This document shows positions 1 to 8,088 of a DNA stretch of 64,000 bases, in pieces (position 1 is the stretch's first letter; each line of letters begins with the position of its first letter). The notes beneath the pieces were generated by a model that was given only the letters and a program-made list of their open reading frames with translations, did no database searches and was not told the origin of the DNA. Both the position numbers and the translations under genes were made by a program. This stretch comes from Arthrobacter sp. UKPF54-2 (GTDB taxonomy: Bacteria; Actinomycetota; Actinomycetes; Actinomycetales; Micrococcaceae), in assembly GCF_007858535.1 (NCBI RefSeq), contig NZ_CP040174.1, positions 2,480,001 through 2,544,000 of the forward strand, written 5' to 3'.

Positions 1-393
1 CGGGTCAAGACCTTCCTGATCGGCTACGGCATCGTCTTCGCTTGGATGATCCCGATGTTCGCCCTGATCGACACCAAGGACATCGTGCTCTACGGCGTGG
101 CCCTTTTCGTCCTGACCATCGGCCTGGGCCTGTCCTACGGCCCGATGTCCGCCATGTACGCCGAAATGTTCCCGGCGAACGTGCGCTACTCGGGCATCTC
201 GATCGGCTACGCGTTCGGCGCCATCCTCGGCGGCGCTTTCGCGGCCACCATCGCGGAAGCCCTGCTGCAGGGCACCAAGTGGACCGGCTCGATCGGCATC
301 TACATCATGATCCTCTGCGTGATCTCCGCCGTCGGCGTCGTCCTGGCCAAGGAAACCAAGGGCCGCCCGCTCGGCGTCAGCCGCCACCACTAG
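1..393 (+). CDS. MFS transporter, C-terminal part (metabolite:H+ symporter-like)
   Basis: Only the last 130 codons are in the window; the reading frame is open from base 1 to a TAG stop. The fragment has about four hydrophobic segments, and between the second and third lies AEMFPANVRYSG, a loop typical of the metabolite:H+ symporter (MHS, ShiA/ProP-like) branch of the major facilitator superfamily. The tail (KETKGRPLG) is the usual short cytoplasmic end. It would import a small organic acid or osmolyte across the cytoplasmic membrane with protons. The substrate cannot be told from this part. Confidence 0.8.
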   Translation, partial: RVKTFLIGYGIVFAWMIPMFALIDTKDIVLYGVALFVLTIGLGLSYGPMSAMYAEMFPANVRYSGISIGYAFGAILGGAFAATIAEALLQGTKWTGSIGIYIMILCVISAVGVVLAKETKGRPLGVSRHH

Positions 394-419
394 GAGCTGC
401 TCCCCAGGGAGGCCACCAC

Positions 420-465
420 AAACACAGAAGAGGCACGGACCGCGGTCCGTGCCTCTTCTGTGTTT
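420..465. terminator. Bidirectional terminator between convergent genes
   Basis: A perfect 46-bp palindrome (23-bp arms, centre ACCGCGGT) with AAA at one end and TTT at the other. It lies just after the MFS stop codon and before the 3' end of the opposite-strand hydrolase gene, so it can end transcription from both sides. Confidence 0.85.
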
Positions 466-507
466 GTGACTGTGGGGTTTGTGCCAGTAATTCAGAGTCC
501 CCGCGGC

Positions 508-1335
508 TCAGGCGCCCAGGAACTCGATGGCGCCCTGCTTGAAGGCGCGGCTGGTGATGGCATTGGTGTGGTTCCGGGCCGGCAGGATGAGCTGTTCCAC
601 CAGCGCCCCTGCTTTGGCGCCCAGCGCCGCGAGCTCGGGCATGGATTCGGCCCGCTCGTCCTTCTCGCCGGCCACCAGCAGCATCGGCATCGGCGGCACG
701 GCCTCGGCGGGGTCGAACGGCTCGTCCTTGATCGCCTCCACCAGGGACAGCAGGGCAAAAATGTTGTTGCTCGGCAGCAGCTGCGCCATCTTGAGCAGCC
801 CGGCGGTGGACGCGTCCGCGATCGGGGTGCCGTCGGCCAGGTACCGCTGCGCCGCCACGAGGTCGAAGTCCGCCAGCGGGTCCGCCACGTTGGGTCCGCC
901 CAGGACCAGCCGGTGCACCAGCTCGTGCTGGGTGGCGCCGAATTCCCAGGCCAGCCGGGAACCCAGCGAGTAGCCGATGACGTCCAGCCCGCTGGCCGGG
1001 TCGCCGTCGCGCAGCGGGCGGGCGCCGGCGTCGAACGCGATCTGCAGCAGGTCCGCCCGGATCCGGCTGGGGGAGTAGGAGTCGCGGTCCTCGGGGGCGC
1101 CGCTGCGGCCGTGGCCCGGCAGATCCACCGTAATGACGCGGCGTCCGGCCTCGGTCAGGGCCGTGATCCAGCCGCTGTCCTCCCAGTTGAGCTTGGAGGA
1201 GGAGGAGAAGCCGTGCAGCAGCAGCACCGGGCGCAGGCCGGCGTCGTCCTTGGGATCATGCACCCCGACGTACAACTGGGGGTCCGTGCCCTCGACGGTG
1301 TGGGAATGCCGTTCGCCGGTGTGTCTGCCGCTCAT
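508..1335 (-). CDS. Alpha/beta hydrolase, last gene of the 2-oxoacid dehydrogenase operon
   Basis: 275 residues with an alpha/beta-hydrolase fold: HGFS oxyanion region near residue 42, nucleophile elbow GYSLGS near residue 123, a likely acid in AGEKDE and a catalytic histidine in ARNHTN near the end. ATG at 1335 is preferred over ATG 1350 and TTG 1353 because a GAGGA ribosome-binding site sits 8 nt upstream of it; this site lies in the last codons of the lipoyl gene, so the two are tightly coupled. In AcoC-type acetoin dehydrogenase E2 proteins a lipoyl domain is fused to such a hydrolase domain. Here they are separate neighbours. The substrate is unknown. Confidence 0.85.
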   Translation of the reverse strand: MSGRHTGERHSHTVEGTDPQLYVGVHDPKDDAGLRPVLLLHGFSSSSKLNWEDSGWITALTEAGRRVITVDLPGHGRSGAPEDRDSYSPSRIRADLLQIAFDAGARPLRDGDPASGLDVIGYSLGSRLAWEFGATQHELVHRLVLGGPNVADPLADFDLVAAQRYLADGTPIADASTAGLLKMAQLLPSNNIFALLSLVEAIKDEPFDPAEAVPPMPMLLVAGEKDERAESMPELAALGAKAGALVEQLILPARNHTNAITSRAFKQGAIEFLGA

Positions 1336-1339
1336 GGTG

Positions 1340-1669
1340 TCAGTCCTCATCAAGTACGGCGCTCAGGCGGACCCGGCGCTTCGGTGCCTCTTCCTTCGGG
1401 ACCGTGCCCACGATGCCGGCGGTGTTGTCCGGCACCTCGAACACGATCAGGGGCTCGCCGACGTTGATCTTGTCGCCGGGCCCGCCGTGGATACGCACTA
1501 CCTTACCCGCCTGCGGGCTGGGCAATTCAACGGCCGACTTGGTGGTTTCGACCTCCACCAGGGGCTGGTTGCGCTCTACCTGGTCGCCCGGGGCGACCAG
1601 CCATTCCAGCAAGGTCGCCTCGATCAGGCCCTCGCCGAGATCCGGCAGCGGGAAGGAAATTTCAGCCAC
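1340..1669 (-). CDS. Stand-alone lipoyl-domain protein (E2-like, no acyltransferase domain)
   Basis: 109 residues. The first 80 form one biotinyl/lipoyl domain, with the lipoylation lysine in ETTKSA (Lys44); the rest is a short charged tail. A normal E2 has about 400 or more residues with a subunit-binding and a catalytic domain, both absent here. GTG at 1669 is chosen because GGAG lies 7 nt upstream and similarity to lipoyl domains begins at once; an upstream in-frame start would add residues unlike any lipoyl protein. The start overlaps the E1-beta stop by 8 nt. It probably carries the acyl group from E1, but what accepts it is unclear. See findings. Confidence 0.85.
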   Translation of the reverse strand: MAEISFPLPDLGEGLIEATLLEWLVAPGDQVERNQPLVEVETTKSAVELPSPQAGKVVRIHGGPGDKINVGEPLIVFEVPDNTAGIVGTVPKEEAPKRRVRLSAVLDED

Positions 1670-2711
1670 GTTTGTACTCCAATACTCGCTGGATGCCGAA
1701 GAGGATCCGGTCAATGTTCGGGATGTATTCGTCCTCAAGATCGCCCGAGGGGTACGGGACGTCGAAGCCGGTGACACGCTCCACGGGGGCGCGCAGCGTG
1801 TCGAAGCAGCTCTGCGTGATCAGCTGCGCCACCTCGGCGCCCAGACCGGAGGTCAGCGGCGCCTCATGGACGACGACGGCGCGGCGCGTCTTGCGCACGG
1901 ACGCGGCCAGTGCGGCGGCGTCGATTGGCTTGAGCCAGCGCAGGTCCAGGACCTCGATGTCGATCCCGTCCTCGGCGGCGAGCTCGGCCACCTGGAGGCA
2001 GCGGGCCACCATCGCACCCCACGCCACCAGGGTCAGGTGCCGTCCCTCCCGCATGACCTTCGCTCCGGTGGGGGAGCCGCCGTCGGCGTCGTGCGTGGCG
2101 GGGTCCACTTCGCCCTTCTGCCAGTAGCGGGACTTCGGCTCCATAAAGATGACCGGGTCCGGCCGCGTGGCGGCGTACTTGAGCAGGTGGTAGGCCTCAT
2201 GCGGGGTCGACGGCGAGACCACCTTCAGGCCAGGCACGTGGGCGAAGAGCGCCTCGAGGCTTTCGCCGTGGTGTTCGGGGGCGCGGATGCCGCCGAAGCT
2301 GGGCACCCGGAGGGTGATCGGCATCGGCAGGGTGCCGCGGCTGCGGTAGTTCATCCGGGCGATCTGGCAGACGATCTGGTTGATGGCCGGGTACGCGAAG
2401 CCGTCGAACTGGACCTCGGGGATGGGGTGGAAGCCGGCCATGGCCAGGCCCACGGACATGCCGAGGATGCCGGATTCCGCCAGCGGGGTGTCGAAGACGC
2501 GCTGCTCGCCGTGCTTGGCCTGCAGCCCGTCGGTGATCCGGAAGACCCCGCCGAGCCGGCCGCAGTCCTCGCCGAAGATGACGGCCTTGGGGTTATCCGC
2601 GAGGACCTCGTCGAGGGCCCGGTTGAGCGCCTGCTGCATGGACATCACGGTGGTGGCCGCGGGGGCAGTCGCCGCCGGCGAGGTTCGGCTTTCAATGGTC
2701 GGGTTAGACAT
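1662..2711 (-). CDS. 2-oxoacid dehydrogenase E1 component, beta subunit
   Basis: 349 residues, matching the transketolase-type beta subunit of pyruvate or branched-chain 2-oxoacid dehydrogenases: ALDEVLADNPKAVIFGEDCG near the N-terminus, then the pyrimidine-binding region and a C-terminal swivel domain. ATG 2711 has GAGGAG 7 nt upstream and overlaps the E1-alpha stop by 8 nt. With E1-alpha it makes the ThDP-dependent heterotetramer that decarboxylates a 2-oxoacid and reductively acylates the lipoyl arm. No E3 gene lies nearby. Branched-chain oxoacids, pyruvate and acetoin are all possible substrates. Confidence 0.93.
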   Translation of the reverse strand: MSNPTIESRTSPAATAPAATTVMSMQQALNRALDEVLADNPKAVIFGEDCGRLGGVFRITDGLQAKHGEQRVFDTPLAESGILGMSVGLAMAGFHPIPEVQFDGFAYPAINQIVCQIARMNYRSRGTLPMPITLRVPSFGGIRAPEHHGESLEALFAHVPGLKVVSPSTPHEAYHLLKYAATRPDPVIFMEPKSRYWQKGEVDPATHDADGGSPTGAKVMREGRHLTLVAWGAMVARCLQVAELAAEDGIDIEVLDLRWLKPIDAAALAASVRKTRRAVVVHEAPLTSGLGAEVAQLITQSCFDTLRAPVERVTGFDVPYPSGDLEDEYIPNIDRILFGIQRVLEYKRG

Positions 2712-3753
2712 GCTCGGACTCCTCGCGCCAGTTGGCGGCCTGGGCCTGCAGGGCAGGGGTGGTTTCCTGGAAGACCAGGTCAAACATTTCGGTGCCGGGC
2801 CGGGAGCCGAGGGCCTGGATGCCGTTGCGGATATGCTCCTCTTCGGCCTTGGCGGCGGCGAGGGCCTCGGCGAAGAAGGCCTCGTCGGCGATCCCGTCGG
2901 CGAGCAGCCGCTTGCGCAGGCGCTCCAGCGGATCCTCGCCGGCGCCGTCGCGCTCCTCGTCGAGGGAACGGTAGCGGCCGGGGTCATCGGAAGTGGAGTG
3001 CGGGCCACGGCGGTACGTCATCGCCTCGATCAGCACGGGACCGTTGCCGGCCCGGGCGTGCGCGAAGGCGCGGCGGGTGGCCTCGACGACGGCGACGACG
3101 TCGTCGCCGTCGATCTGCAGCGCCGGCATGCCGTACCCGGCGGCGCGGGCGGCGACGGAGCCGCCGGCGACCTGGCGTTCGGTGGGCACCGAGATGGCCC
3201 AGCCGTTGTTCTGGACGAAGAACACCACGGGCGCCTTCATTACGGCGGCAAAGTTCAGCGCCTCGTGGACGTCACCCTGCGAGGATGCGCCGTCGCCGAA
3301 GTAGGTCAGCGCGACGCCGGTGGTTCCGCCGTCGCTGTTCTCGAGGGTCTGGCCGTGGGCCCAGCCGACGGCGTGCAGTACGGACCCGGCCACCACGGCC
3401 TGGATCGGGGCAAGCCGGGATTCCAGCGGGTTGTAGAGGCCGCCGTGCCAGGTGGCCTTGTGGGTGGACATGTAGCCCACCATGTCCACGCCCATGGTCC
3501 GGGCGACGCCCATCTCGCGGTAGGTGGGGAAGACGAAGTCGCGGGTGGTGTCGACGGCGTAGCCGCTGCCCACCTGGGCCGCCTCCTGGCCGAGTTCCGG
3601 GGCGTAGCCGGGGATGATGCCCTGCCGCTGCCAGGCGATGGCCGAGGTGTCGAGGTGCCGGACGGCGACCATCAGGGTGTACAGCTCTCGGAGCTCGGCG
3701 GGGGTGAGCGGGCCGGCGTCGCCGCCGGAAACCGCGAGGGGGAGTGTGTCCAT
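2704..3753 (-). CDS. 2-oxoacid dehydrogenase E1 component, alpha subunit
   Basis: ThDP-binding alpha subunit. The diphosphate/Mg motif GDGASSQGD...NN is clear in the middle, and the phosphorylation-loop region (RGPHSTSDDP) is present. ATG 3753 gives 349 residues; a TTG at 3789 in the same frame would add 12 poorly typed residues, and neither has a strong ribosome-binding site. It is the first gene of the four-gene operon. Two TGTACA boxes lie upstream. The closest family resemblance is to BkdA/PdhA of actinobacteria. Confidence 0.9.
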   Translation of the reverse strand: MDTLPLAVSGGDAGPLTPAELRELYTLMVAVRHLDTSAIAWQRQGIIPGYAPELGQEAAQVGSGYAVDTTRDFVFPTYREMGVARTMGVDMVGYMSTHKATWHGGLYNPLESRLAPIQAVVAGSVLHAVGWAHGQTLENSDGGTTGVALTYFGDGASSQGDVHEALNFAAVMKAPVVFFVQNNGWAISVPTERQVAGGSVAARAAGYGMPALQIDGDDVVAVVEATRRAFAHARAGNGPVLIEAMTYRRGPHSTSDDPGRYRSLDEERDGAGEDPLERLRKRLLADGIADEAFFAEALAAAKAEEEHIRNGIQALGSRPGTEMFDLVFQETTPALQAQAANWREESEHV

Positions 3754-3813
3754 GCCTGTGACCCTAGTCACGGGCCCCGAGTTAGGCAATCAGCTCAGGA
3801 AATGCTGACCACT

Positions 3814-3863
3814 CTGTACAAAGCTACCCGCCCCCGGCTCCCCAGGCCTGGCAGTTTGTACAG
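3814..3863. promoter_or_regulatory. Paired TGTACA operator-like boxes upstream of E1-alpha
   Basis: CTGTACAAA (3814-3822) and its exact reverse complement TTTGTACAG (3855-3863) flank 32 nt. Each contains the self-palindrome TGTACA, and the boxes are 42 bp apart centre to centre, about four helical turns. They fill the gap between the permease 3' end and the E1-alpha start, where the operon promoter should be. The cognate regulator is not known; the nearby Lrp/AsnC protein is one candidate. Confidence 0.5.
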
Positions 3864-3876
3864 TCTTTGCGGCGGG

Positions 3877-5250
3877 TCAGCTCGCTCGGCGGGCGTTGAT
3901 CCGGGCGCCGATCCAGCAGGCGGCGGCGATACCGGCGATCAACGCCATGGTGCTGAAGAGCTGCTTGCTGCTCTCCGGGCTGCTGAAGCCGACGGCAAAG
4001 ATCAGGGCCAGGAGCACCAGGCCAAAGATGGTCAGCCCGGGGAAGCCCTTCATCCGCAGCGGCAGCGCGGTGCCGGCGCGGTCGGCCCGGCGCCGGAGGA
4101 TCAGCTGGGATACGAGCGCCGAGCCCCACACCACGAGGCAGGTCGAGCCCACCAGCTGGAACAGGGCCGGCAGGATCTGTTCTGGGAACAGCAGTTCCAG
4201 CACAGCGGCCAGAAAGCCGAACGCCACCGATATGCCGACGGCGATCACCGGAACGCGGGCCGCATTCAGCCGCGACAGGAAGAGCGGGGCTTCGCCGCGC
4301 TCGGACAGGGAATAGGCCATCCGGGAGGCGCCGTACAGGTTCGCGTTCAGGGCCGAGAGCAGGGCGACGACGGCGACCAGCGTGATTGCCGCTCCGGCGC
4401 CCGGAATGCGGGCCAGATCCAGGACGCCCGCGAACGGGGACTTGAGCGCCGCCGACGTCGAGGGCAGCACAGCCGCGATGACAAAAACGGAGCCGATGTA
4501 GAACACCAGGATGCGCCAGACCACGGTGCGGATCGCGTGGCCGACGCTGTGCTCGGGGTTCTCGGTCTCGGCCGCGGCCACGCTGACGATTTCGGTGCCG
4601 CCGAAGGCGAAGATCACTACAAACAGGGCGGTGGCGATGCCGCCGAGGCCTGCCGGGGCGAAGTCGGAGGTGATGTTGCGCAGTCCCGGGCTGGCAACGT
4701 CCGGCAGCCAGCCGAACAGCAGGGCCGCGCCGATGGCCAGGAACAGCACGATGGCGGTGACCTTGAGGATGGCGAACCAGAACTCGAACTCGCCGAAGTT
4801 CTTCACCCCGGCGAGGTTGATGGCAGTGAAGAGTGCCATAAACACCAGCGCCAGCCCCCATACGGGAATCACCGGCCAGACCGTAAAGAGGAGCCCGGCC
4901 GCGCCGAGGGCCTCGGCCGCGATGACAACGACAAGTTGCAGCCACCAGAGCCAGCCGACGGTGGCGCCGGCGGTCTTGCCCAGGGCCTTTTCGGCGTAGA
5001 CGGAGAACGCGCCGCTGTTCGGATTGGCGGCTGCCATCTCGCCGAGCGCCCACATGACCAGGATGATCAGGGTGCCCGCGACGAGGTAGGAGATCAGGAC
5101 GGCCGGGCCCGCGGCCTGGATCCCGGCTCCGGATCCAAGGAACAGGCCGGCGCCGATGGCGCTGCCGAGCCCCATCATGGTGAGCTGGCGGGGCAACATG
5201 GTGTGGCCGAGCTTCAGGGCCGGGCGCTCCGCGGGGGACTTCGTTGTCAT
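3877..5250 (-). CDS. APC-family amino-acid permease
   Basis: 457 residues with about 12 membrane segments. The N-terminal GLGSAIGAGLFLGSG and the following GEMAAANPNSGAFSVYAEKALG match the amino-acid transporter (AroP/GabP/AnsP-like) branch of the APC superfamily. ATG 5250 has AGAAGG 9 nt upstream and starts right before the conserved region; the longer open frame upstream has no transporter sequence. It is divergent from an Lrp/AsnC regulator, the usual arrangement for control by amino acids, and it stands before the 2-oxoacid dehydrogenase operon on the same strand. Import of branched-chain or related amino acids is a plausible inference. Confidence 0.9.
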   Translation of the reverse strand: MTTKSPAERPALKLGHTMLPRQLTMMGLGSAIGAGLFLGSGAGIQAAGPAVLISYLVAGTLIILVMWALGEMAAANPNSGAFSVYAEKALGKTAGATVGWLWWLQLVVVIAAEALGAAGLLFTVWPVIPVWGLALVFMALFTAINLAGVKNFGEFEFWFAILKVTAIVLFLAIGAALLFGWLPDVASPGLRNITSDFAPAGLGGIATALFVVIFAFGGTEIVSVAAAETENPEHSVGHAIRTVVWRILVFYIGSVFVIAAVLPSTSAALKSPFAGVLDLARIPGAGAAITLVAVVALLSALNANLYGASRMAYSLSERGEAPLFLSRLNAARVPVIAVGISVAFGFLAAVLELLFPEQILPALFQLVGSTCLVVWGSALVSQLILRRRADRAGTALPLRMKGFPGLTIFGLVLLALIFAVGFSSPESSKQLFSTMALIAGIAAACWIGARINARRAS

Positions 5251-5358
5251 GCTGGCGAACCTTCTTACGGTGGTGTTGGCGTCCTTTTGGGACCCTACGA
5301 ATTTACCGCCCCGGCGGGCGCCCTCGGTGCGGCCCGCGTGAGAGCATGGTTGCAGTTT

Positions 5359-5368
5359 GTTGATCAAC
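5359..5368. promoter_or_regulatory. Candidate Lrp/AsnC operator
   Basis: Perfect 10-bp palindrome GTTGATCAAC in the 172-bp gap between the divergent permease and Lrp/AsnC genes. Its position suits autoregulation and control of the permease. No binding data are visible. Confidence 0.4.
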
Positions 5369-5422
5369 CGGCCCAAATCGCGACGATGTGTGCTGTTGGA
5401 ACCCGCAGGCAAGGAAACTGAA

Positions 5423-5896
5423 GTGAACGTCGACCCGCTGGACGCCAAAATTGTCCGATTCTTTACGGACTCTCCGCGCTCCTCCGTCCTGGAGGCGTCC
5501 CGGGTGCTCAAGGTCGCCCGTGCCACCGTGCAGTCGCGGCTGGACCGCATGCAGGACAGCGGTGTCATCGGTTCGTGGGTGCCGCAGCCGGACCCGGCCC
5601 GTTTCGGCTACCCGGTGGTGGCCTTCTGCTCCCTGACCATCAACCAGGACCTAGGGCACGACGCCGTCGTGGAGGCGCTCGCGCGGATTCCCGAGCTGAT
5701 CGAGATCCACACCGTGTCCGGCGGATCGGACCTGATGGCCCGCATCGCCGCCCGCTCCAACTCGGACCTGCAGCGGGTGCTGGACGCCATGATCGCCACC
5801 CGGACCGTGCTGCGTTCGTCCTCGGTGATCGTGCTCAACACCCATTTCCAGGGCCGCACCCTGCCGCTGCTCGAAGCCGCCGCCCAGGGGGAGTAG
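5423..5896 (+). CDS. Lrp/AsnC-family transcriptional regulator
   Basis: 157 residues: N-terminal winged HTH (LDAKIVRFF...VLEASRVLKVARATVQSRLDRM, residues about 5-50) followed by the alpha/beta ligand-binding domain (residues about 65-145). GTG 5423 is taken as the start because AAGGA lies 7 nt upstream and the HTH begins directly after; the open frame reaches back to 5357 without typical sequence. It likely senses an amino acid and controls the divergent permease, and perhaps the dehydrogenase operon. Confidence 0.9.
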   Translation: MNVDPLDAKIVRFFTDSPRSSVLEASRVLKVARATVQSRLDRMQDSGVIGSWVPQPDPARFGYPVVAFCSLTINQDLGHDAVVEALARIPELIEIHTVSGGSDLMARIAARSNSDLQRVLDAMIATRTVLRSSSVIVLNTHFQGRTLPLLEAAAQGE

Positions 5897-5966
5897 GACG
5901 TTCCGCCGGCTCTGGGGGCGGCGGCGCACGGAAACATTTTGCGCCCGGCCCCCGGCGTCGTAGAAT

Positions 5967-5993
5967 TAGTTCTAGTCAAGTTGACTATAACTA
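5967..5993. promoter_or_regulatory. Extended palindrome, predicted NrtR operator
   Basis: Core TAGTCAA-G-TTGACTA (5973-5987) is a perfect palindrome. One mismatched pair further out, TAGTT (5967-5971) and AACTA (5989-5993) extend the symmetry to 27 bp. It is AT-rich, sits at the head of the nrtR-nad operon and probably overlaps the promoter. NrtR regulators of this family bind palindromes ahead of NAD genes; that this is the site is inference. Confidence 0.75.
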
Positions 5994-6781
5994 CTCCGGC
6001 GGTCGGGCCGGAACCGTCCGGCAGGTCCGCAAAGACCGGGCCGGACCCCGGAACTCGGGGGTCGATCACCGTCTACACCTCTCCAGCCAACGTCTCGGAG
6101 CGCCAGCTCGCGCCGCCGTCGCTGGCCATTTCCACGGTGATCTTCGCCCTGCGGCCGAGTGAACGCTCCGGCCGCCCCACGCTCTGGATCCCGCTGGTGC
6201 GCCGGATCCGGGAGCCGTTCAAGAACCAGTGGGCCCTGCCCGGCGGGCCGCTGACCCATTCCGAATCGCTGCAGGACGCCGCCTCCCGCAACCTCCGCGA
6301 GACCACCGGCCTGGCGCCGAACTATCTCGAACAGCTCTACGCCTTCGGCGGGCTGCACCGCTCGCCCACCCAGCGGGTGGTCTCGATCGTCTACTGGGCG
6401 CTCGTCCAGCCCACCGAGGCCGCGCTCGCCGACGAATCCGAGAATGTCCGCTGGTTCCGGGCGGACCGGCTCGGCGACCTGGCCTTCGACCACAACGCGA
6501 TCATCGACTACGCGCTCTGGCGGCTGCGGAACAAGATGGCCTACGGCTCGATCGCCTACCACCTGCTCGGCGAGTACTTCACCCTCGCGCAGGTCCGGGA
6601 GGTCTACGAGGCCGTCCTGGACCGGGAGTTGGATCCGGCCAACTTCCGCCGCCAGATCAAGGCCACCCCGGAAATCGAAGAAACCGACGAATACCTCCAG
6701 GGCGGCAAACACCGCCCGCCCCGCCTCTACCGCTTTACCGGCCGGCCCGGCCTCGATCCAGACAACAGGAGCACACCATGA
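5981..6781 (+). CDS. nrtR: NrtR-type Nudix-related transcriptional regulator of NAD synthesis
   Basis: Residues about 45-170 form a Nudix fold and the last 80 a winged-helix domain (LDPANFRRQIKA...HRPPRLYRF), the NrtR architecture. The Nudix box reads GGPLTHSESLQDAASRNLRE followed by TTGL: the REUxEE core is degenerate (RN, ET), as expected for a sensor binding ADP-ribose or a related NAD metabolite rather than a hydrolase. The start is uncertain: the frame is open from TTG 5939, but that would put the operator inside the gene, so TTG 5981 is listed. The true start may be a little later. The stop overlaps the nadA start (ATGA). Confidence 0.85.
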   Translation: MTITTPAVGPEPSGRSAKTGPDPGTRGSITVYTSPANVSERQLAPPSLAISTVIFALRPSERSGRPTLWIPLVRRIREPFKNQWALPGGPLTHSESLQDAASRNLRETTGLAPNYLEQLYAFGGLHRSPTQRVVSIVYWALVQPTEAALADESENVRWFRADRLGDLAFDHNAIIDYALWRLRNKMAYGSIAYHLLGEYFTLAQVREVYEAVLDRELDPANFRRQIKATPEIEETDEYLQGGKHRPPRLYRFTGRPGLDPDNRSTP

Positions 6782-8088
6782 GCAGCGTCAACACGGCGAT
6801 CCAGCTGATCACGCGCGAGTCGGCCGCCGGACAGGCAACAGCGGCCGCGGCAGCATCCACCTGCAGCCCGGCCCTGGCCCGGGGCCCCTGGGACTTCGAC
6901 CTCGCCGAGGCCCTCGCCGGTGTCCCGGCGTACGGCCCGGGCGCGTCCGTGGCCGACGTCGCCCCGGCCTCGACGCCCCGGCAGGGACAGCTGCCAGAGG
7001 AATACCGCCTGGCCGGCGACGCCGAACTGGACGACCGGATCCGGGCCGCCAAGGCGGCGCTGGGGGACCGGGCCGTTATCCTCGGCCACTTTTACCAGCG
7101 CGACGAGGTGATCCAGTACGCCGACTTCGTGGGCGACTCGTTCCAGCTGGCCAACGCGGCCCTGACCCGGCCGGACGCGGAGGCCATCATCTTCTGCGGC
7201 GTGCACTTTATGGCCGAAACCGCGGACATCCTCTCCGCGCCGGAGCAAGCCGTGATCCTGCCCAACCTCGCCGCGGGCTGCTCGATGGCGGACATGGCGG
7301 ACATCGATTCGGTGACGGAGTGCTGGGAGCAGCTGGAGGAGCTGTTCGGCACCGAGCCCGACGCCGACGGCCGGGTCCCGGTCATCCCGGTCACCTACAT
7401 GAACTCCTCGGCAGCGCTGAAGGGCTTCTGCGGCGAACACGGCGGGATCGTCTGCACCTCCTCCAACGCCGCCACGGTGCTGGAATGGGCGTTCGAGCGC
7501 GGCCAGCGGGTGCTGTTCTTCCCGGACCAGCACCTGGGCCGGAACACCGCCAAGGCCATGGGTGTGCCGCTGGCGCAGATGCCGATGTGGAATCCGCGCA
7601 AGGAACTCGGCGGCAGCGACGAGGAGACGCTGCAGGACTCCCGGGTGATCCTGTGGCACGGTTTCTGCTCGGTCCACAAGCGCTTCAACGTCGCCCAGAT
7701 CGAAAAGGCCCGCGCGGACTTCCCCGGTGTGCAGGTGATCGTGCACCCGGAGTGCCCCATGGAGGTGGTGGACGCCGCCGATTCGGCCGGCTCCACGGAC
7801 TTCATCCGCAAGGCCATCGCCGCCGCCACCGAGCCCACGGTCTTCGCCGTCGGCACCGAGATCAACCTGGTCAACCGGCTGGCCGCCGAGTACCCGCAGC
7901 ACACCATCTTCTGCCTGGACCCGGTGATCTGCCCCTGCTCCACGATGTACCGCATCCACCCCGGCTACCTGGCCTGGGTGCTGGAGGCCCTGGTCCGCGG
8001 CGAGGTGGTTAACCGCATCACGGTGGCGGACGACGTCGCGGCCCCCGCGCGGGTCGCCCTGGAACGCATGCTGGCGGCGCGGCCGTGA
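6778..8088 (+). CDS. nadA: Quinolinate synthase
   Basis: 436 residues. It condenses iminoaspartate with dihydroxyacetone phosphate to quinolinate using a [4Fe-4S] cluster. The NadA cysteine-containing motifs are visible (FCGVHFMAE, HPECPMEV, CPCSTMYRIHP), as are the internal repeats of the triangular fold. An N-terminal extension of about 70 residues precedes the conserved LPEEYR start, as is usual in actinobacteria. ATG 6778 overlaps the nrtR stop. The desulfurase gene downstream could supply sulfur for the cluster. Confidence 0.96.
   Translation: MSSVNTAIQLITRESAAGQATAAAAASTCSPALARGPWDFDLAEALAGVPAYGPGASVADVAPASTPRQGQLPEEYRLAGDAELDDRIRAAKAALGDRAVILGHFYQRDEVIQYADFVGDSFQLANAALTRPDAEAIIFCGVHFMAETADILSAPEQAVILPNLAAGCSMADMADIDSVTECWEQLEELFGTEPDADGRVPVIPVTYMNSSAALKGFCGEHGGIVCTSSNAATVLEWAFERGQRVLFFPDQHLGRNTAKAMGVPLAQMPMWNPRKELGGSDEETLQDSRVILWHGFCSVHKRFNVAQIEKARADFPGVQVIVHPECPMEVVDAADSAGSTDFIRKAIAAATEPTVFAVGTEINLVNRLAAEYPQHTIFCLDPVICPCSTMYRIHPGYLAWVLEALVRGEVVNRITVADDVAAPARVALERMLAARP

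Noticed and set aside
420..465. Transposon end or attachment site
   Set aside because: The perfect palindrome sits between convergent genes with A/T tails and is explained as a bidirectional terminator.
2380..5421. 1013-codon plus-strand open frame over E1 and the permease
   Set aside because: Covers three real minus-strand genes; it lacks domains and has shadow-type composition.
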